A stretch of 64,000 nucleotides of DNA from Paragonimus skrjabini miyazakii (taxonomy: Eukaryota; Platyhelminthes; Trematoda; Plagiorchiida; Troglotrematidae). Positions 49,316 through 61,700 of the stretch are shown one piece after another. The DNA is taken from assembly GCA_014338405.1 (NCBI GenBank), contig JTDE01000037.1, positions 245,365-309,364 on the forward strand. The letters are read 5' to 3'. The position numbers and the translations under genes are program-made. Position 1 is the stretch's first letter, and each line of letters opens with the position of its first letter. The notes under the pieces were generated by a model, which ran no database searches, was not told where the DNA came from, and was given only the letters and a program-made list of their open reading frames with translations.

Positions 49316-49316
49316 C

Positions 49317-49726
49317 TACAACCAGTTTTTCTTGTGTACTCATTTGCTTGCCTGTGTTGAGCATCATGCATTGGTCGTATTACAAGGCGATTGTCTGACA
49401 GAGTGCGTGAACATCATCCTGCGTGGTTGAACAGTGGTGTGACTAAAACGGTTTCAAGCGTGATTGTTGTTCATTTGACCGATTCTAATCATTCTGTCAG
49501 TAAGAAGGATGCTTTTCAAATTGTCTGCCGAATGCCAAGGAACCGATCAAAAATGATGATGTTCCGAATGTTGACCGTTGCCGAGGCGATAAGTATCCAA
49601 TTGCACAACTCTGACCTTTGCGTCGAGAAAACGTTCGTGCGGAAACTAAATCTCCCCTGGCTCAGTCAAGCCCATGATTCGGAACAGTTACGGCATAACT
49701 TAGAACAAAACTGGTATCTCTAACCT
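49317..49726 (+). pseudogene. PLE-2 GIY-YIG endonuclease remnant
   Basis: After the insertion the homology to PLE-1 resumes. The GIY-YIG motif region is damaged by a frameshift and a TGA (SFACLC-stop-ASCIGRITRR). From 49391 a clean frame gives SDRVREHHPAWLNSGVTKTV, then VIVVHLTDSNHSVSKKDAFQ, LTVAEAISIQLHNSDLC and KLNLPW, ending in TAA at 49721-49723. It has a single copy of the 41-residue block that is doubled in PLE-1. Confidence 0.8.
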
Positions 49727-49880
49727 CTGTTGACCGTCTTTTTGATTCACCCTACTGTTTTTAATATTTATTGTGTTGTAATTAGCCTGATGATCAAACA
49801 CAGAAAGCAAATCCTGTTCGCTACCTTTTTCGTTCCCATGATTTCAATGGGCATTTTTGAACGAATTAATCATCTAAATA

Positions 49881-52800
49881 CAACATATCTGCAACTTACC
49901 TGGTCTGATTTCAGCTGCAATAACCTTCACAGACGCGACATGCACTCTGCCAATCAGAAACACGAAGGCAATACGGCGGTACAGGAATTTCACATTTGTT
50001 TTCGGTTATCCTACATTACCAGCTATTTACGAATTTAAAAAAACACTGTAATGAACAAATGAATTTGCATACCGGGTCAATGAGACTTGACGGTAGGGCT
50101 AGAGGAAAACGGGCAGAAGGGAGGAAAGGAACCATATTAAATCTAAGCACGAACAAGACTTCCATCAAACAATTTCTGTTAAAATTCAGTATTATTGAGC
50201 CTAATGGCCAAAAAAATGACGGTTGCAGATTTGACCCAAATGCACACTGCTTTTAGCTGAAAGGTTCAAACATATCTGAAGACAGTCATGGAATGACGGG
50301 TAAGCCATGACCAAAATGAAATATAAGCTTTCCATCAGTAAGTCGTTATTCAAAGTGATGGATCAAATTAGGGAGCGTAGATTTAGCCAGTATGTTTTAC
50401 TAGTAAATAACTGAGCAGAATTTCAGCATAAGTTCACGACTACATTCCTTCTAAATTAGTTGCTTTGCTTTAGTTATACCATGGCCGTTAGTGAAATGTA
50501 CATGTGATTTAAAAGTTCACGTATGTTTTGGAGGTTTCCCGTGACACGTATAACAGGAATAACGAAGAAAGGTCTGTTTTGTTTTTGTTGCAAAACAATA
50601 TATAACATTGCAGCTACCTGGAGCGAGTTAAATCAGGAACACTGTATATAAAGCAGAAATCAGTGTGTTCATTATAATTTGGTCAACATATATCGTTTTG
50701 CGTGTCACCACCCAAACTAGTTTGTAGACTTTATATGGGTACAACTAGAGACCAGTGGAGTCCGAATTAGAGATGTAAGATCCCGACCGATTGCAACATT
50801 ATCATCGGGAACAGTTGAGAATTTAGTCGCAGACTCTATTGAATAATCTGACAATATTGCACATAGTGTTACAGTATATTTTAGCTTAAAAATAGTTTTC
50901 CAACCTGACATTGAATTCTGACAGTTTGTTCTGAGATATTGTTTTGAAGTACAAACGGCACGCTAGTTTCTGACAGTAAAGACTGTCACATGTCTCGGTA
51001 CTTAGATGCAGTGAATTTCTAGTTATCGTACAAATGAGGATTGCCCAGTAGGATGCAAAAATGTGCTACTCTTATCTACAAACAAATCAGGTTTTACCAT
51101 TCTGAAGCACAATGTCACGTTTACTGCATCGTTCTCACTGCGTTCTAATTACCTGAATCTGTCTTTCAACTTGTCTTGAAGATTGATGTTCTGGCCTCAT
51201 TAAAACATTACGCTACCTGCAACGTTGTTTTCCCTTTGAATAGGTTGTACAGTTGTGTGGTAACTTACTACATATGTGGTAACTAAGCAATTCCTAGATT
51301 GAGTTAAGAACAAGCTAGGTGAGACAGATATTATAATTCGTTACGGAGGGCCAAAGGCTAAATTTTTATAACCAGCTTTATATGAAGTAGGTACATGTAA
51401 TTTGTATCGTTCATTTGTGAATTGCCATCCGGCACTATAAGAGAGTATAGACCTAGTTTTGATGGAAATGTATGTCTTATGCCCAACTTAATAGGCTTTA
51501 AGAAATCAGAAAATAATAGTGCGCTGCATGGATTTTATTTCCTGTAAATCGAATATCAAACAACTGATAGCAGTGGGTAAACTGTCACAGAGTTTTTCGT
51601 GAGTTCCTTCCGAAAAATAGGCATTGAACTTGAGTTTTATTCCTGTTGGACCTTGTCAGCTGTGGTCGGAACTTGGATGTAAAACAGTTATCGAAGCCAA
51701 AGTGTGTACTGATGTCGCTGTATACGACTTTATCAAATACCAACTAGTAAGACGGCGTGCAGAATGAAGCATACTCCATGTGTGTATGGTGGTCTGGCCA
51801 GGCCACATGCACAGTCGTAAACAAATCAAACTATCGTAGTCAGTTAGCTTGATCTAACAGACGAGGATCTGACAGGAAAGAGGTCTAAACTCTCGTTCAC
51901 TCTTCGCTTACGATCATATGGCTGATCACTTCCGAATACCATTCACTTTTCTGGTAGTTTATTTCCACAATCTATATTTCACGGAATACCGTAAGCACAG
52001 TATCCCATACCGATGGACATAAAACCCATCGGGCCAAAGATTTGTCGAATCACTCACTTACGGGCTACTACACCTACGGTATTCAGTAGGGATTCCCTCT
52101 TCGAAATCATGGCACACCCACCATTATCGCAAGCCCGAAAGAAATATTCTGATTCGAGTTATCTTTTGGGTGATTTTGTGAACAGCATTCAGTAACTGTC
52201 ACAAATTTCATTGGTAGTGAGAAGCAAGTACGGATGAGTTGCGTCATTCTGTCCGGGTTAAAAGACAATCAACACGTGAAAAGATTAAACGAAATGGGAC
52301 TGATGGCGGTGTTTCTAATATAAAATCCGAATCAGCCAACCGATACTGGACGTTCTTGTTTAATTTTTGTAGACGATTTACGTATATATTCTTGATATAG
52401 GTAGGGAACATAAACTAAGGGAAGTAACGGAATACGCATTGAAGAAGTTGAATAAATTAATTCTCCGTTATATATTTTTATTTCAACAGACGCTGGTCAC
52501 ACACTAACCGCATGCCGTGATTCTGACTCTACCGCGAAATATATTGATTCAAATTTTGTAATTTACTCACACTATCAGTGTCAGTCAGCACAGCCAAGAA
52601 AAAGCCTCAGTAAGTGAATAGTAGTGAAATTCGGTTGTTTCTGCAATGACCATGAAAACGGATGAAAACACAGTCAATTAGTAACCACAAAAGTTACAGG
52701 TCTTCCGTGAGAGATTAATAATAAAATTCTACTATGGGTTTATTGGTGCAGAAAGAGGACATGTTAACATTTTGTCTATTCTTATCATTCGCAAACGTAA

Positions 52801-55540
52801 AACATACAGCTTATGTACAACGTTCGTCCAATATGAAGCTTGTATGCCGCATCGTATATCATATTGCAACCTACACTACTACCTCTAATATTCCTTGACT
52901 CATTTTAACTGTCGGTGTTTGAAATGTGAGGCTGAATGGAACATTATTACAAAAAACCCGAATGTGATATAATAAAAAGGACATCTGCATGAGCCTGCAC
53001 ATTGTGCGCCGAGTTATTTAAGCGGTTCCGCAATGTCAGTGATGAAGCTGTTATGAGCGTTTACAATTTTATGGGCAACGGAACAGAGCTGGTGATACTC
53101 ACTGTATTCTATTCCTGAGAACAGCAACCCAGCAAAGTTTGAAAACGGTCTTCCAAAGAGAGCAAATCCATGAGTGAGTATGAATCACATACCAGTAAGT
53201 CATGTGCGAGATTTGCGTAATCTAGCATCAGAATAACGTCTTGCGAAATGCTTTGTTTTACAGTTCCTCTATAACTCATTGCGTTTCTTTTGGTTTCACC
53301 TAGTGGCCAATTTCGCGTGATATAACACTTTACAATTCCGATGCTTTTGATGCAGTAATTCACCAAAAGTCAAAAGGCTTTTACCTACAAAAAGGGATGC
53401 AGAATAAGTTAAGTTCATGATGCCAAAACTGTAGGAACTGTCACCAAACAAAATGTAATTTCCACAACTTGCGTGAGTCTTCCGTAATAAGTTGCACTCT
53501 CCATCTTTCCAAGATTCACGCATATAGTAACGGTATCGAAGCAATTTTCACGTTTAATCGTGTTTAGTCAGAAAACTACATATAAGCAGGAGTTTGATCT
53601 ACTTTTGATAAAAATCTAAGTGATTTGGGTATGCGCATTTTTCAACGAATTTTCGGTCGTATTTCGAAGGCTGTTAACTGTTGCAATCGATAACTGATAT
53701 CGTCACATGATGTCAGTAATAGTACGCTTTTGAACTAAACGACGGACGTGACTAAAGTATACACTGGTTTGACATACACGAATAAAAGATCGTCACAAAA
53801 TAATTAACAGCTTAAGGCGCAAGATCAAAGTGAAAGTGATTAGAACCTGTTGTGAGCGCAAAAGACGCTTGGCCTGAGAATTCGTTTATTGCGCAAACGC
53901 CCGTGTAAGTCATGTCAAAAATCAAACCACAAACGCGTACACTCATTTGCAGGTTAGACATGTATTCACATACATCATTGTAATTCGCCTTGGTGAAACG
54001 TCTGCCGTAGCGCGTACACACTATTTTGATAGTTTCTTCTTGTCCTCCGTCTTCCTGGCGTTCGCAGCTTGCTCTTTTGTTCCTGAATATCATCTGTGGG
54101 TAACATACTACTCGTGAGTAGTATATTACTCACAACAAATCTACTTGTTAAAGAAATTACTTTCAATAAAAAACAGTTGCGTTACGTTTAACCTACCGCT
54201 TGTAGCAAAATGAATTCATCTTGGCAATTACTTTCTGATATCACATATCAACTCAAACGTAGTTTGGTGGATATTGGTACACATCAACTCTGTTCTAGAT
54301 CATCCCCAAAAATACCTCTTCCTGCATTATAACGCAGTTGTGAAGGAAATCATTAAATCAACACTTGAAATCAGTATGACAATGTGACCTTCCATATAGC
54401 CACTTATCTTTTGTCACTGTAGGCGTTCTGCCTGGAAGTCATCGTCAGTTATGTTCAGCGAAAAGAGGAAATGGCCACTCACTTCTTCTCTGTGGGTTTG
54501 CAGATACTTGAAACTGAAAATGCTGAGGGACTAGATAGGGCTGCGTCTGTTTGCTTATGACAAAACAGCAAACATTTGACGGTATCGTTAGATTTGATTG
54601 AGAATATATGATAAGATCATGAGATGATCACCTACTGCTTCACTTGTTGAACTATCCATTTCAAATGCTTCTTGCCTTATCTACGTGGAGTACGACGTAT
54701 AGATGTTCAAGAAGTTTCCAATTCGCGCGTCAAGCAGTAGTACACACATGTTAGCAGTTTGCGACCGAATAAAGTCTTTATTGCCAAAAATAAATAGTAG
54801 CGTCACCTGCCATTTTTAAGCGTCCTGCTTATTAGACGTGGAGTTGACCACCCTAGCAGTGATACTCAACAAAGAACGTCGTGTAGTGGTCAGGTATCGC
54901 GCTTTAAAATGTGTGCAGCAAGTACAAGCAAACTTAGGTTGATCTGAACCGTTCACCATGAACTTAGGAAAATGTGCTTGACTGAATGTATACAAGCAGA
55001 ACTCAATCCTTCACCAAACCTCCTCACTGAAAATAGCCACAGTTTTACGTAACCTGGTTTGTACACCTGTTCTTCGAATATGATATTATAGCGCTCACGA
55101 TTAGCCAGAGACTGGGGTCCATGTACACCAGCTGAACCTGATGTGCTTCGTTTGAAAACACGTTTACTTTGAGTTCGAAATAAACATCCAGTACCAGCGC
55201 TCGCCAAACTGTATACTGTTTATGAACTAACGCACTGGTGAACCACGCAGTTGAAGCTAAAGACCTATCGCGAAGTGGATTGTGACAAAGAAAAATGGAA
55301 AAGTCAAGAGTGTCATGACTAAAACGATTTCACTGATGCCGTCAATGTTGTTTGTCAGACCGTTGACAAAACATGCCAGCTTTTTGCGAGGCAGAACTGA
55401 TTCACATTAAAATTTACTTTTGGATCTCCCGGAGTAAACGGTTGTGAACTTGGCGGTGTTGATACTGAGCAGATATCGACTAGCGATATTGTTCTCTCCT
55501 TGCTGTCTTTTGTATCTAATTTCTGTCACAAGAGATTTAC
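49881..55540. other. AT-rich region without identifiable gene or element
   Basis: Short frames (for example 49996-50256, 52013-52195, 53109-53366, 53812-54093) are unassigned. A near-perfect palindrome, ATACTACTCGTGAGTAGTAT (9-bp arms), lies at 54105-54124. A degraded tRNA-like A box (GTGTAGTGGTCAGGTATCGC) is at 54882-54901. Confidence 0.45.
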
Positions 55541-55739
55541 TTGTTGCGTTCGTGACAAGGTTGTTTTTAGTTTGTCGATACAAATCCAACATCGTTTGAT
55601 CGAGTGCATCCTGATCACTTGTTGATCGATTGGTGTGAATGGGGATTATAGATCGCTTGCTGGTTTGTCTACTTTCTTTCCCACCCCCTAGCTGGCTGCC
55701 TATTGCACTGGAACCTTTTAATTCGTCTGTCACACACGC
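55541..55739 (-). CDS. Candidate internal exon, unknown protein
   Basis: On the minus strand, TTCTCATTCAGTTTAG (a plausible 3' splice site) precedes GCGTGTGTGACAG. The open frame gives ACVTDELKGSSAIGSQLGGG, then RSTSDQDALDQTMLDLYRQT, and reaches AACAA followed by GTAAAT, a possible donor. Without splicing the frame continues to 55407. The peptide is hydrophilic and protein-like, but 110-codon frames are expected a few times by chance in 64 kb of this composition. Confidence 0.2.
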
Positions 55740-56496
55740 CTAAACTGAATGAGAACTGCAGATTGGAACTGAGTAGTTTTGTGTGAGCGCACTGGAGCGT
55801 TTTTCCGCATAGTAATCAGTCTACATATGTAACTGACAAAGACGAACGAGAAGTTTCCTGAGTGTAAATTTTACCTATCAATTCTGACATTATTCAAGTC
55901 TATACCGAAACAAAGTCGCTTCAGGTCTACACACGAAAAAATTGATAGACTAAATGAAAGTCCATCACCAAATGAAAACTGTGACACCATTTTGAATTCC
56001 GATTCATGCATTTATGAGCTACACATTGTCTATCTACCCAATTTTGTTTGCAAGCACAAAAGTACAGAAGTGTGTTTTTGTTCAAATATTATAATGGAGT
56101 TGATCCGAATTATATCTATTGGCATAGCGGAAGTCGTGTGTGTTCACAAAGCAGTCAGTAATGCATTTTTTTAAAGACCGATTGATTAAGATTTTGAGTT
56201 TGGTAAATCATACTTATAAAGCAGTATGCTCTCGGTAGTCTATGTTAAATGATTCGGCTGTATACGTCTCCGCAACCCCACAGGGCCTGACTTGGTCAGG
56301 ACGGACGGCCAAGCCTTGTTACACGCCAGCAGTCACACTAGAGTAAATATTGGAATAAATACGTGAAGTCTTGCAAAAGGGCGCTGGTGCAATAAATGGT
56401 ATTCTGCGTATACATAGTATGCACTGATTTTTACGACGACAATATAACAAACAAACCGCTGATTCTATCAGTCGTAGTGCGAAAACCCACCAACTA

Positions 56497-56958
56497 TTAC
56501 AGTTCACCAACTAAAAGTGTTTTGTACCGCTTGAGCGCTTGGTTGACAGCATCCGTAGCCATGTGTACTTCTAGTGATTCTCTCACATAAATTTCGGATG
56601 CAATCAGTGAACACACTACAGATTGAAGCCATTCACGCCACTTTGCTAAATACCAACATATTACTTGCCAATTAATTGGTGCATCAGTCTGATGTAAACC
56701 TATATGGCCGCGTGCTTTATGCAACCAGCTGATGAACACACACGACTCTGTTGCATTTTGTAATTCTATCGTCATGTGACACGTAGTAGAGAAGACATAA
56801 ATATCGAAACAATCTTGCTTTGATGTCCAACCGTGAATGATCCAGAGTTTCTGAACGTACCAAATCAAAATCTCTGTTTGAGATATGTTTAACTTCTGGA
56901 CATTGCCATTGTTACCACGATCACTTTTGTGCGAAAAAATTGCGCTTATTTCACCTAG
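56497..56958 (-). CDS. Longest non-transposon ORF (153 codons), unrecognised
   Basis: The frame is open from just after a TGA (56961-56959) to TAA at 56497-56499. The first ATG comes only about 67 codons in, so as a gene it would have to be an exon. The peptide includes NISQTEILIWYVQKLWIIHG, RGHIGLHQTDAPINWQVICW and a helical-looking end TDAVNQALKRYKTLLVGEL. No family is recognised. By my rough estimate (about 7% stops per codon at this base composition) fewer than one such frame is expected in the window, which is suggestive only. Confidence 0.25.
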   Translation of the reverse strand, partial: LGEISAIFSHKSDRGNNGNVQKLNISQTEILIWYVQKLWIIHGWTSKQDCFDIYVFSTTCHMTIELQNATESCVFISWLHKARGHIGLHQTDAPINWQVICWYLAKWREWLQSVVCSLIASEIYVRESLEVHMATDAVNQALKRYKTLLVGEL

Positions 56959-56961
56959 TCA

Positions 56962-58489
56962 GCTTTTCGTCACCAAATAATTCTGCAAATCCCTGAAGCT
57001 ATTTCATAGAATCTGATTTCATAATTTGGAAAAGATCACTACTGTCACCCAGAACTGATTTTGTTATGTTGTTATTCCACTTTTTCCGCACATTTAATGT
57101 TACACCATATTTCACTGATTAGAATGAGCATTGTTGTGACCAAAAACGAATTAAAATAAGTGCCCTGGTGCGAATGTTATTGCATACTTTGCAGACATGA
57201 CCATTCTTGCTGTTCTGAATCACTGTATTAAAATCCTCACGAAACGTTTAGCGACGCAGAAAAGCAGTTGCATGACCTCCGGAATTTTCCACAAAAGACA
57301 GTAATCGGAAGTCTGTCACCCAAGATGCTAAAAAGATTTCCTGCAATGTTCCCTCACTCGATGTTGTCTTTGACGCAATACTGTAAAACGGTTGCAATCA
57401 GTATGCATATAATAACACACATATGTCTTTCGGCGAGTATTTGTGCTCAAAACAAAGCATATGTTCATCGGTACGGAAAACACGTCTTTCGAATATTTGG
57501 TAAATAAGAATGGACGTTTTATTTTTGAATGTTACCTCAAAATTACTCAGTAGGATCAGTTACAAATACGAATTACTGTATGTTGTTGCTTCCGAATATA
57601 AATATGTTTCTAACTTCAAATTTTGAATTCCGGTGTAGTAGTTTAGCTTTACTTTGGGACCTTCAACTGATTATTCCATCATGATGGAAAACATATGAGT
57701 CCCTACTCAACTTATATTCGGTAAATGAAATCACCCATGGTTACTTTTATTGGAGATAACTTTGTTAATAATATTTACTGGACGCAGAACCCACCTTCCT
57801 ACTTAAACTGATTGATATACTTGTTAAAAATTGGAGTCCTAAATGTTCCCTTTTAGCCAATCGCTACTCATTAATCAAGCATCCCTAAAGACCACGCAGT
57901 CTTTTTACCGCTTGATTAGTTTAGGAACAACCGAAGATATATTGCTAAAACTCGCACTAACTAGAAAATTGAACAAGACAAATGGGTATATTGAAAAATA
58001 GGTTTCTTAAACATTTTCATTGGATACTCTTCAGATGGATTTAATGAACCACACGTCATTATGGAAAATACAGTACATGAATTTTTACGCGTTTTGCTGT
58101 TGTTAAGTATAACACGTCATTAGTGCAAACATTATTTAACATACCGTTAAATGTGTGACCTGGTGATAAATCACAGGCTGAACAAACGGGGTTGCATGTT
58201 TTCAGTGTCAACAATTTATTAAAACATTTCATCTGAAAATGAATCAATCTTATTTCTTTTGGAAGTGCAGTGGTATAAGAACAGAAAAAGCACATCAGAA
58301 TCAAACTCTAATTCAGGGGTGACAGCTTGATTAGTGCTTCTGAAAAGATGACCGACGCCACGTTGAAACGTATGTATAATTCAACCATAGTTTCTCTACT
58401 TTCACAAACGACTAGGTTGTCTCTACTTCCATGTCAGCAAGCGAAGTCCTAGACTTCTTACCAACCCCTCTATTTATCCATTTTCCAAC
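56962..58489. other. No identifiable gene or repeat
   Basis: AT-rich, with short frames at 57268-57507 (+) and 58059-58304 (-) that have no known motif. Confidence 0.45.
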
Positions 58490-58672
58490 AGCTGAGCAGT
58501 AGGGGATTTGGATTTTTCTATATGAATTAAACATCATCTACAATTGATCGCAGTCGTCGAGATTCCATAGACTTTCTGGCTGGCCCCTTCGTGTGTAATG
58601 TTTAATTTACATGAAATACCAAAATCAGTTACTACTCATCAGCAATCAAAATATTGCTCAACAAGTTAACGT
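58490..58672 (-). repeat. Hammerhead SINE, internally deleted (copy C)
   Basis: On the minus strand the 5' end GCAATATTTTGATTGCTGATGAGTAG (58656-58631) matches the gap-side end of copies A and B. The 3' body GAAGGGGCCAGCCAGAAAGTCTATGG and CTGCGATCAATTG (58592-58540) matches their 3' body, and it ends in CCCCTACTGCTCAGCTG, like the end of copy A. The middle, including A box, B box and ribozyme, is absent and replaced by about 40 unrelated bases (58593-58630). Confidence 0.7.
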
Positions 58673-58795
58673 TTTCTATGACTTCTAGTTGGACAGAAGT
58701 CACAGTTAGAAAAGTCATCGATTACAATTAACAGGTCGGTTACTGTATCTTCTGTCATAATGATCGGGTAATCAGGATGTTAGACATAGAAGAAT

Positions 58796-59015
58796 GTGGT
58801 TGAACGTTCACATACGATGATTCAATCGTGCCTAACGTGAGGTCAGTGGGGCAGTGGTAAACACGGTTACCTCAAGAAAACGCTATCGGAGTTCTAGTCT
58901 CAGTCGCGTTAAATATATGCACTACTGACGAGCTCGAATGAGAACGAAACTCGAGTCTAGTGTTTTGTTTCGAATGGGGTTGACTGTCAAATGTGTGGAG
59001 ACACGACAGTGGTGA
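58796..59015 (+). repeat. Hammerhead SINE, copy D
   Basis: GGTTGAACGTTCACATACGATGA opens the match to copies A and B. An A box TGGGGCAGTGGTAAACACGG is at 58847-58866, a degraded B box AGTTCTAGTCT near 58890-58900, and a hammerhead at 58919-58963, followed by TTCGAATGGGGTTGACTG. Together with copy C it forms a second head-to-head pair, with a spacer of about 120 bp. Confidence 0.8.
58919..58963 (+). ncRNA. Hammerhead ribozyme, slightly degraded (copy D)
   Basis: Core CTGACGA (58925-58931) fits CUGANGA, GAAA is at 58946-58949, ACTCGAGT is intact, and the cleavage triplet GTC is at 58955-58957. Stem I GCACTA/TAGTGT keeps six pairs, one a G-U wobble. Stem II GCTC/GAGAAC has a C-A mismatch and is weakened. 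Activity is possible but likely reduced compared with copies A and B. Confidence 0.75.
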
Positions 59016-61249
59016 ACAACTACCAGTGATACTTATGAAAGTATTCTTTTGCAAAGTTCCATAAGAAACGTCTCAAACAACAATAATCATTCGTTAGACC
59101 TCTTGGATACCGAACCGGCTAATAAAAACACGACTGTTAAAAACTATCGCAGTTACTCCCTTCAAGCTAATAGAACGCATAGCAGTAGACTTTTTTGTTC
59201 TATAAGTGAAAATTGCTGTTCTCCCAACTTTGCGTTCACATGATGCAGCAAAACCATACATTGAATATTCCTGATAAGTTTCCTTAACATTCATTAGATT
59301 TAATTAACACATTCGCAGAATACTCAAAACTAGTTAATCATGCGTTTCTGTATTTCATTTACGGGTACGTCAAAAATTAAACACTGGGATTGATAGAAAC
59401 TTAGGAAACGAATTATAACTATTTCCCGTGTGTTGCATAGAATCAGCTTCAAACCCTGTGACCAAATTTACAACCAATACGTTACTGATGGTCAACCCAT
59501 TACTGTTTTTGAATTCAACTCCTAAAAACAGATTTTTAACCATTTTTGTATATCCACTGAGTCAGTGGTGTGCAAAGCATTTCGTTTGAATGGAGACTTA
59601 GAAAGCACACTGGCGATTCCAAAATGAAATTTCTGCAAGCCGTTTGTTACGTGAGACAAGTCAAGATGCATCAGTATGGAGTTACAATGCAGAGATTACG
59701 CTTTCGAAACATAGCCTAGTAATTTAAGTCTTAAAACCCTGCCTTGGAGATAAGTATGTAAATATGTCAATAGCAGTTAAGACTCCTGATCCTTCGAACC
59801 ACAACCAGTACAAACTGATCACAATGTCAATCAAGTCCATTTACTGGGTGACATCTTTTAAAATTGTGAAACTTTTACGCATCATTTACTTATGAGTTTT
59901 ATCACTGGAACCCTCAAATGTTGGACAACACAGAGTAGGGACAAGAATAGATTGATTGCTAAACTAGTTTGAATGTACAGGGTAGAGTGGCCCCTTCAAG
60001 AGACATATATTTAAAAACATAATCATTATTCACTTTACGCACATAAACAGAAGAAGCTAGGATTCGAAGCATCCACTCTGTCTAACAAAAATCATTGTCA
60101 CTAATCGATTTTCTCCGATGTGATTATTGCCCACATTCTAGGTTGGACTACAAAAGTTTCATTAAACCACCTAGACTTTATTCAATTTTCAATCAATTGT
60201 ATTTTATGATCAGCCGTTATGTGGGAAAAAACTGCTTTCTGTCAGTAGTACGTTTCATACAGCAACCGCATTTAAGAAAGGGATTAATGCTGCACGAGCT
60301 TAAGTATGCAGGCTTCAATAAATACACCCACCAATAATCAAAAAGCATGTCATAAGTAACTTGGAAATTGTGGACAACTAAATATGGCAGTAGTCCTGGT
60401 TCAAGCACGACCTGAGCCTACGGATTACTAGACAAGTGTCACACACTTAGTGACGATAAATAAATTTAGAACTGCACACTATAGAAGGCACTCGAGTCGA
60501 CTATATAAATCAGTCACCAAAACACAACAGTACGAGATAGAAAACAATTTGTCAGCATTGTATCTTGCATCCTTTTCAGTAACTAGAAGCAAAACTGTTT
60601 GAAGAAGTGTGAATCAAAAGACGTAGTTCAGTTCAAACAGACTTCCACTTTCAGAAAAGTGCGGACACAGCAGTCGGTATTCAGTGTAGGTCAGGTAAGG
60701 AGATCCGTTGAGTTGAGTGGATCGGAACATCTTCAAGGAATTCATGTGCATCGCACAATACTGAGTTTTCCTGCCAGTCATCACTAAACAGTGTGAAAAA
60801 TAATCTGTTGATTAAGTTGTCAACCGGACGAATGAATACACACCAAACCCGGTAACTTCCACAGTTTTCAATTCCTCTTAATTAGCGATGTGGCACTGTC
60901 TAGCATTCCTTTTTGTATTTCAGTGATGCATTAGACAGTTTCGACCGATGTTTCCCTCTTAAGCTTTTTCAGCGTAACAATCATAGTCCTGCCTAATTAC
61001 AGCGCATCACAGACTGTTTTAGTAGTTTAACGGGATTCACTTTCACGCTCCAACGCACATCGTTCGAAAAGTCCATCAATCATGATGTCCACCAAAATTT
61101 CCATTTTTTCTTCATAGGTCCCTTGATGTACAAGGTCTTCTTATACAAAAGAAATAGATTATTTCCAAATTAGTTGATGATGTTGAGGAATATACAAAAT
61201 CGAAGTACAAAAGAAGCTGTAGACTTTAAAGTGGTCTCAGCAAACTGCT
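59016..61249. other. No identifiable gene or repeat
   Basis: Short frames at 59049-59243, 60095-60337 and 60599-60787 (+) are unassigned. Confidence 0.45.
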
Positions 61250-61517
61250 GTGGTGTTCAGCTTACATAAAGTTGGAACCGGATAGCCTAAACTGTCTGGA
61301 TGTGAAATTTAACCACATCACAACACAGTCCTTAGCAAAGCACATCATGGAAACAGGTCACGTTGTTGACCCCACCAATTCGTTCCATGTGTTGTTGCGT
61401 AATCGGAATCCGAAGGTGCTTGCCTTCTCCGAAGCTATGCTAATCAATACTCGCCGTCCGGTCCTGTGTGTGCATAAACTGTTGACTCATGCAGTTTGTC
61501 TGCCCTGGAATTGATAA
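61250..61517 (+). pseudogene. Penelope-like element, GIY-YIG C-terminal fragment of another lineage (PLE-4)
   Basis: The frame encodes NHITTQSLAKHIMETGHVVD, PTNSFHVLLRNRNPKVLAFS, EAMLINTRRPVLCVHKL and the terminal CLPW, ending in TGA. SLAKHIMETGHVVDPTNSF and EAMLINTRRPVLCVHK follow the PLE C-terminal pattern (conserved H, TGH, EA and LC). The wording differs strongly from PLE-1 to PLE-3, so this is a separate family. Only about 85 codons remain, with no reverse transcriptase upstream. Confidence 0.75.
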
Positions 61518-61700
61518 CAGTCCTTGTTTTGTATAAACCCAATTGTTGATTGTTTCTATTGTTGTTGCTATCCGCATGTCCTATATATTCCAATGTTTTA
61601 CGTTCGTGACTGAAGAGAGTAAACGAAATGTTAACATCTCGCGACGTATGTCTTCTATCGTTATTGGTCAATTATTATTTCACAGTCCACGCAGACTTTC
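61518..61700 (+). repeat. Probable 3' tail of PLE-4
   Basis: The sequence directly after the stop codon contains TACGTTCGTGACTGAAGAGAGTAAACGAAATG (61598-61629). A similar motif stands alone at 34427-34455, which suggests that it is a repeated 3' tail. The end is uncertain. Confidence 0.4.

Larger units (their letters stand above)
47740..49880 (+). mobile_element. Broken Penelope-like element with reverse transcriptase and GIY-YIG remains (PLE-2)
   Basis: The PLE order is preserved over about 2.1 kb. A VVKGADHGA block (RT motif 1 region) lies near 47748-47775, followed by IIPRLYGLPKMHKAGLPFG, GPILDSATRL, FSFDVASLFTNVPLQ, NNAIYRRRGGTATG-stop-PLGP, YKRYVDDTSCV, TLQAELNFLQDVFMQNGYP-type linker, NKKLEFISL, the GIY-YIG C-terminal region and the tail TTTATTGTGTTGTAATTAGC. 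The tail is the same as in PLE-1. No 5' terminal repeat is seen. Stops, frameshifts and a 314-bp insertion make it inactive. Confidence 0.85.

Noticed and set aside
54105..54124. 20-bp palindrome ATACTACTCGTGAGTAGTAT
   Set aside because: Isolated, without flanking element, and short enough for chance in AT-rich DNA; its likeness to the SINE end motif GAGTAGT is only seven bases.
58872..59054. Minus-strand ORF with TRLEFRS, also seen at 81-281
   Set aside because: Both are the reverse strand of the hammerhead segment CTCGAGT and flanks, not a conserved protein.
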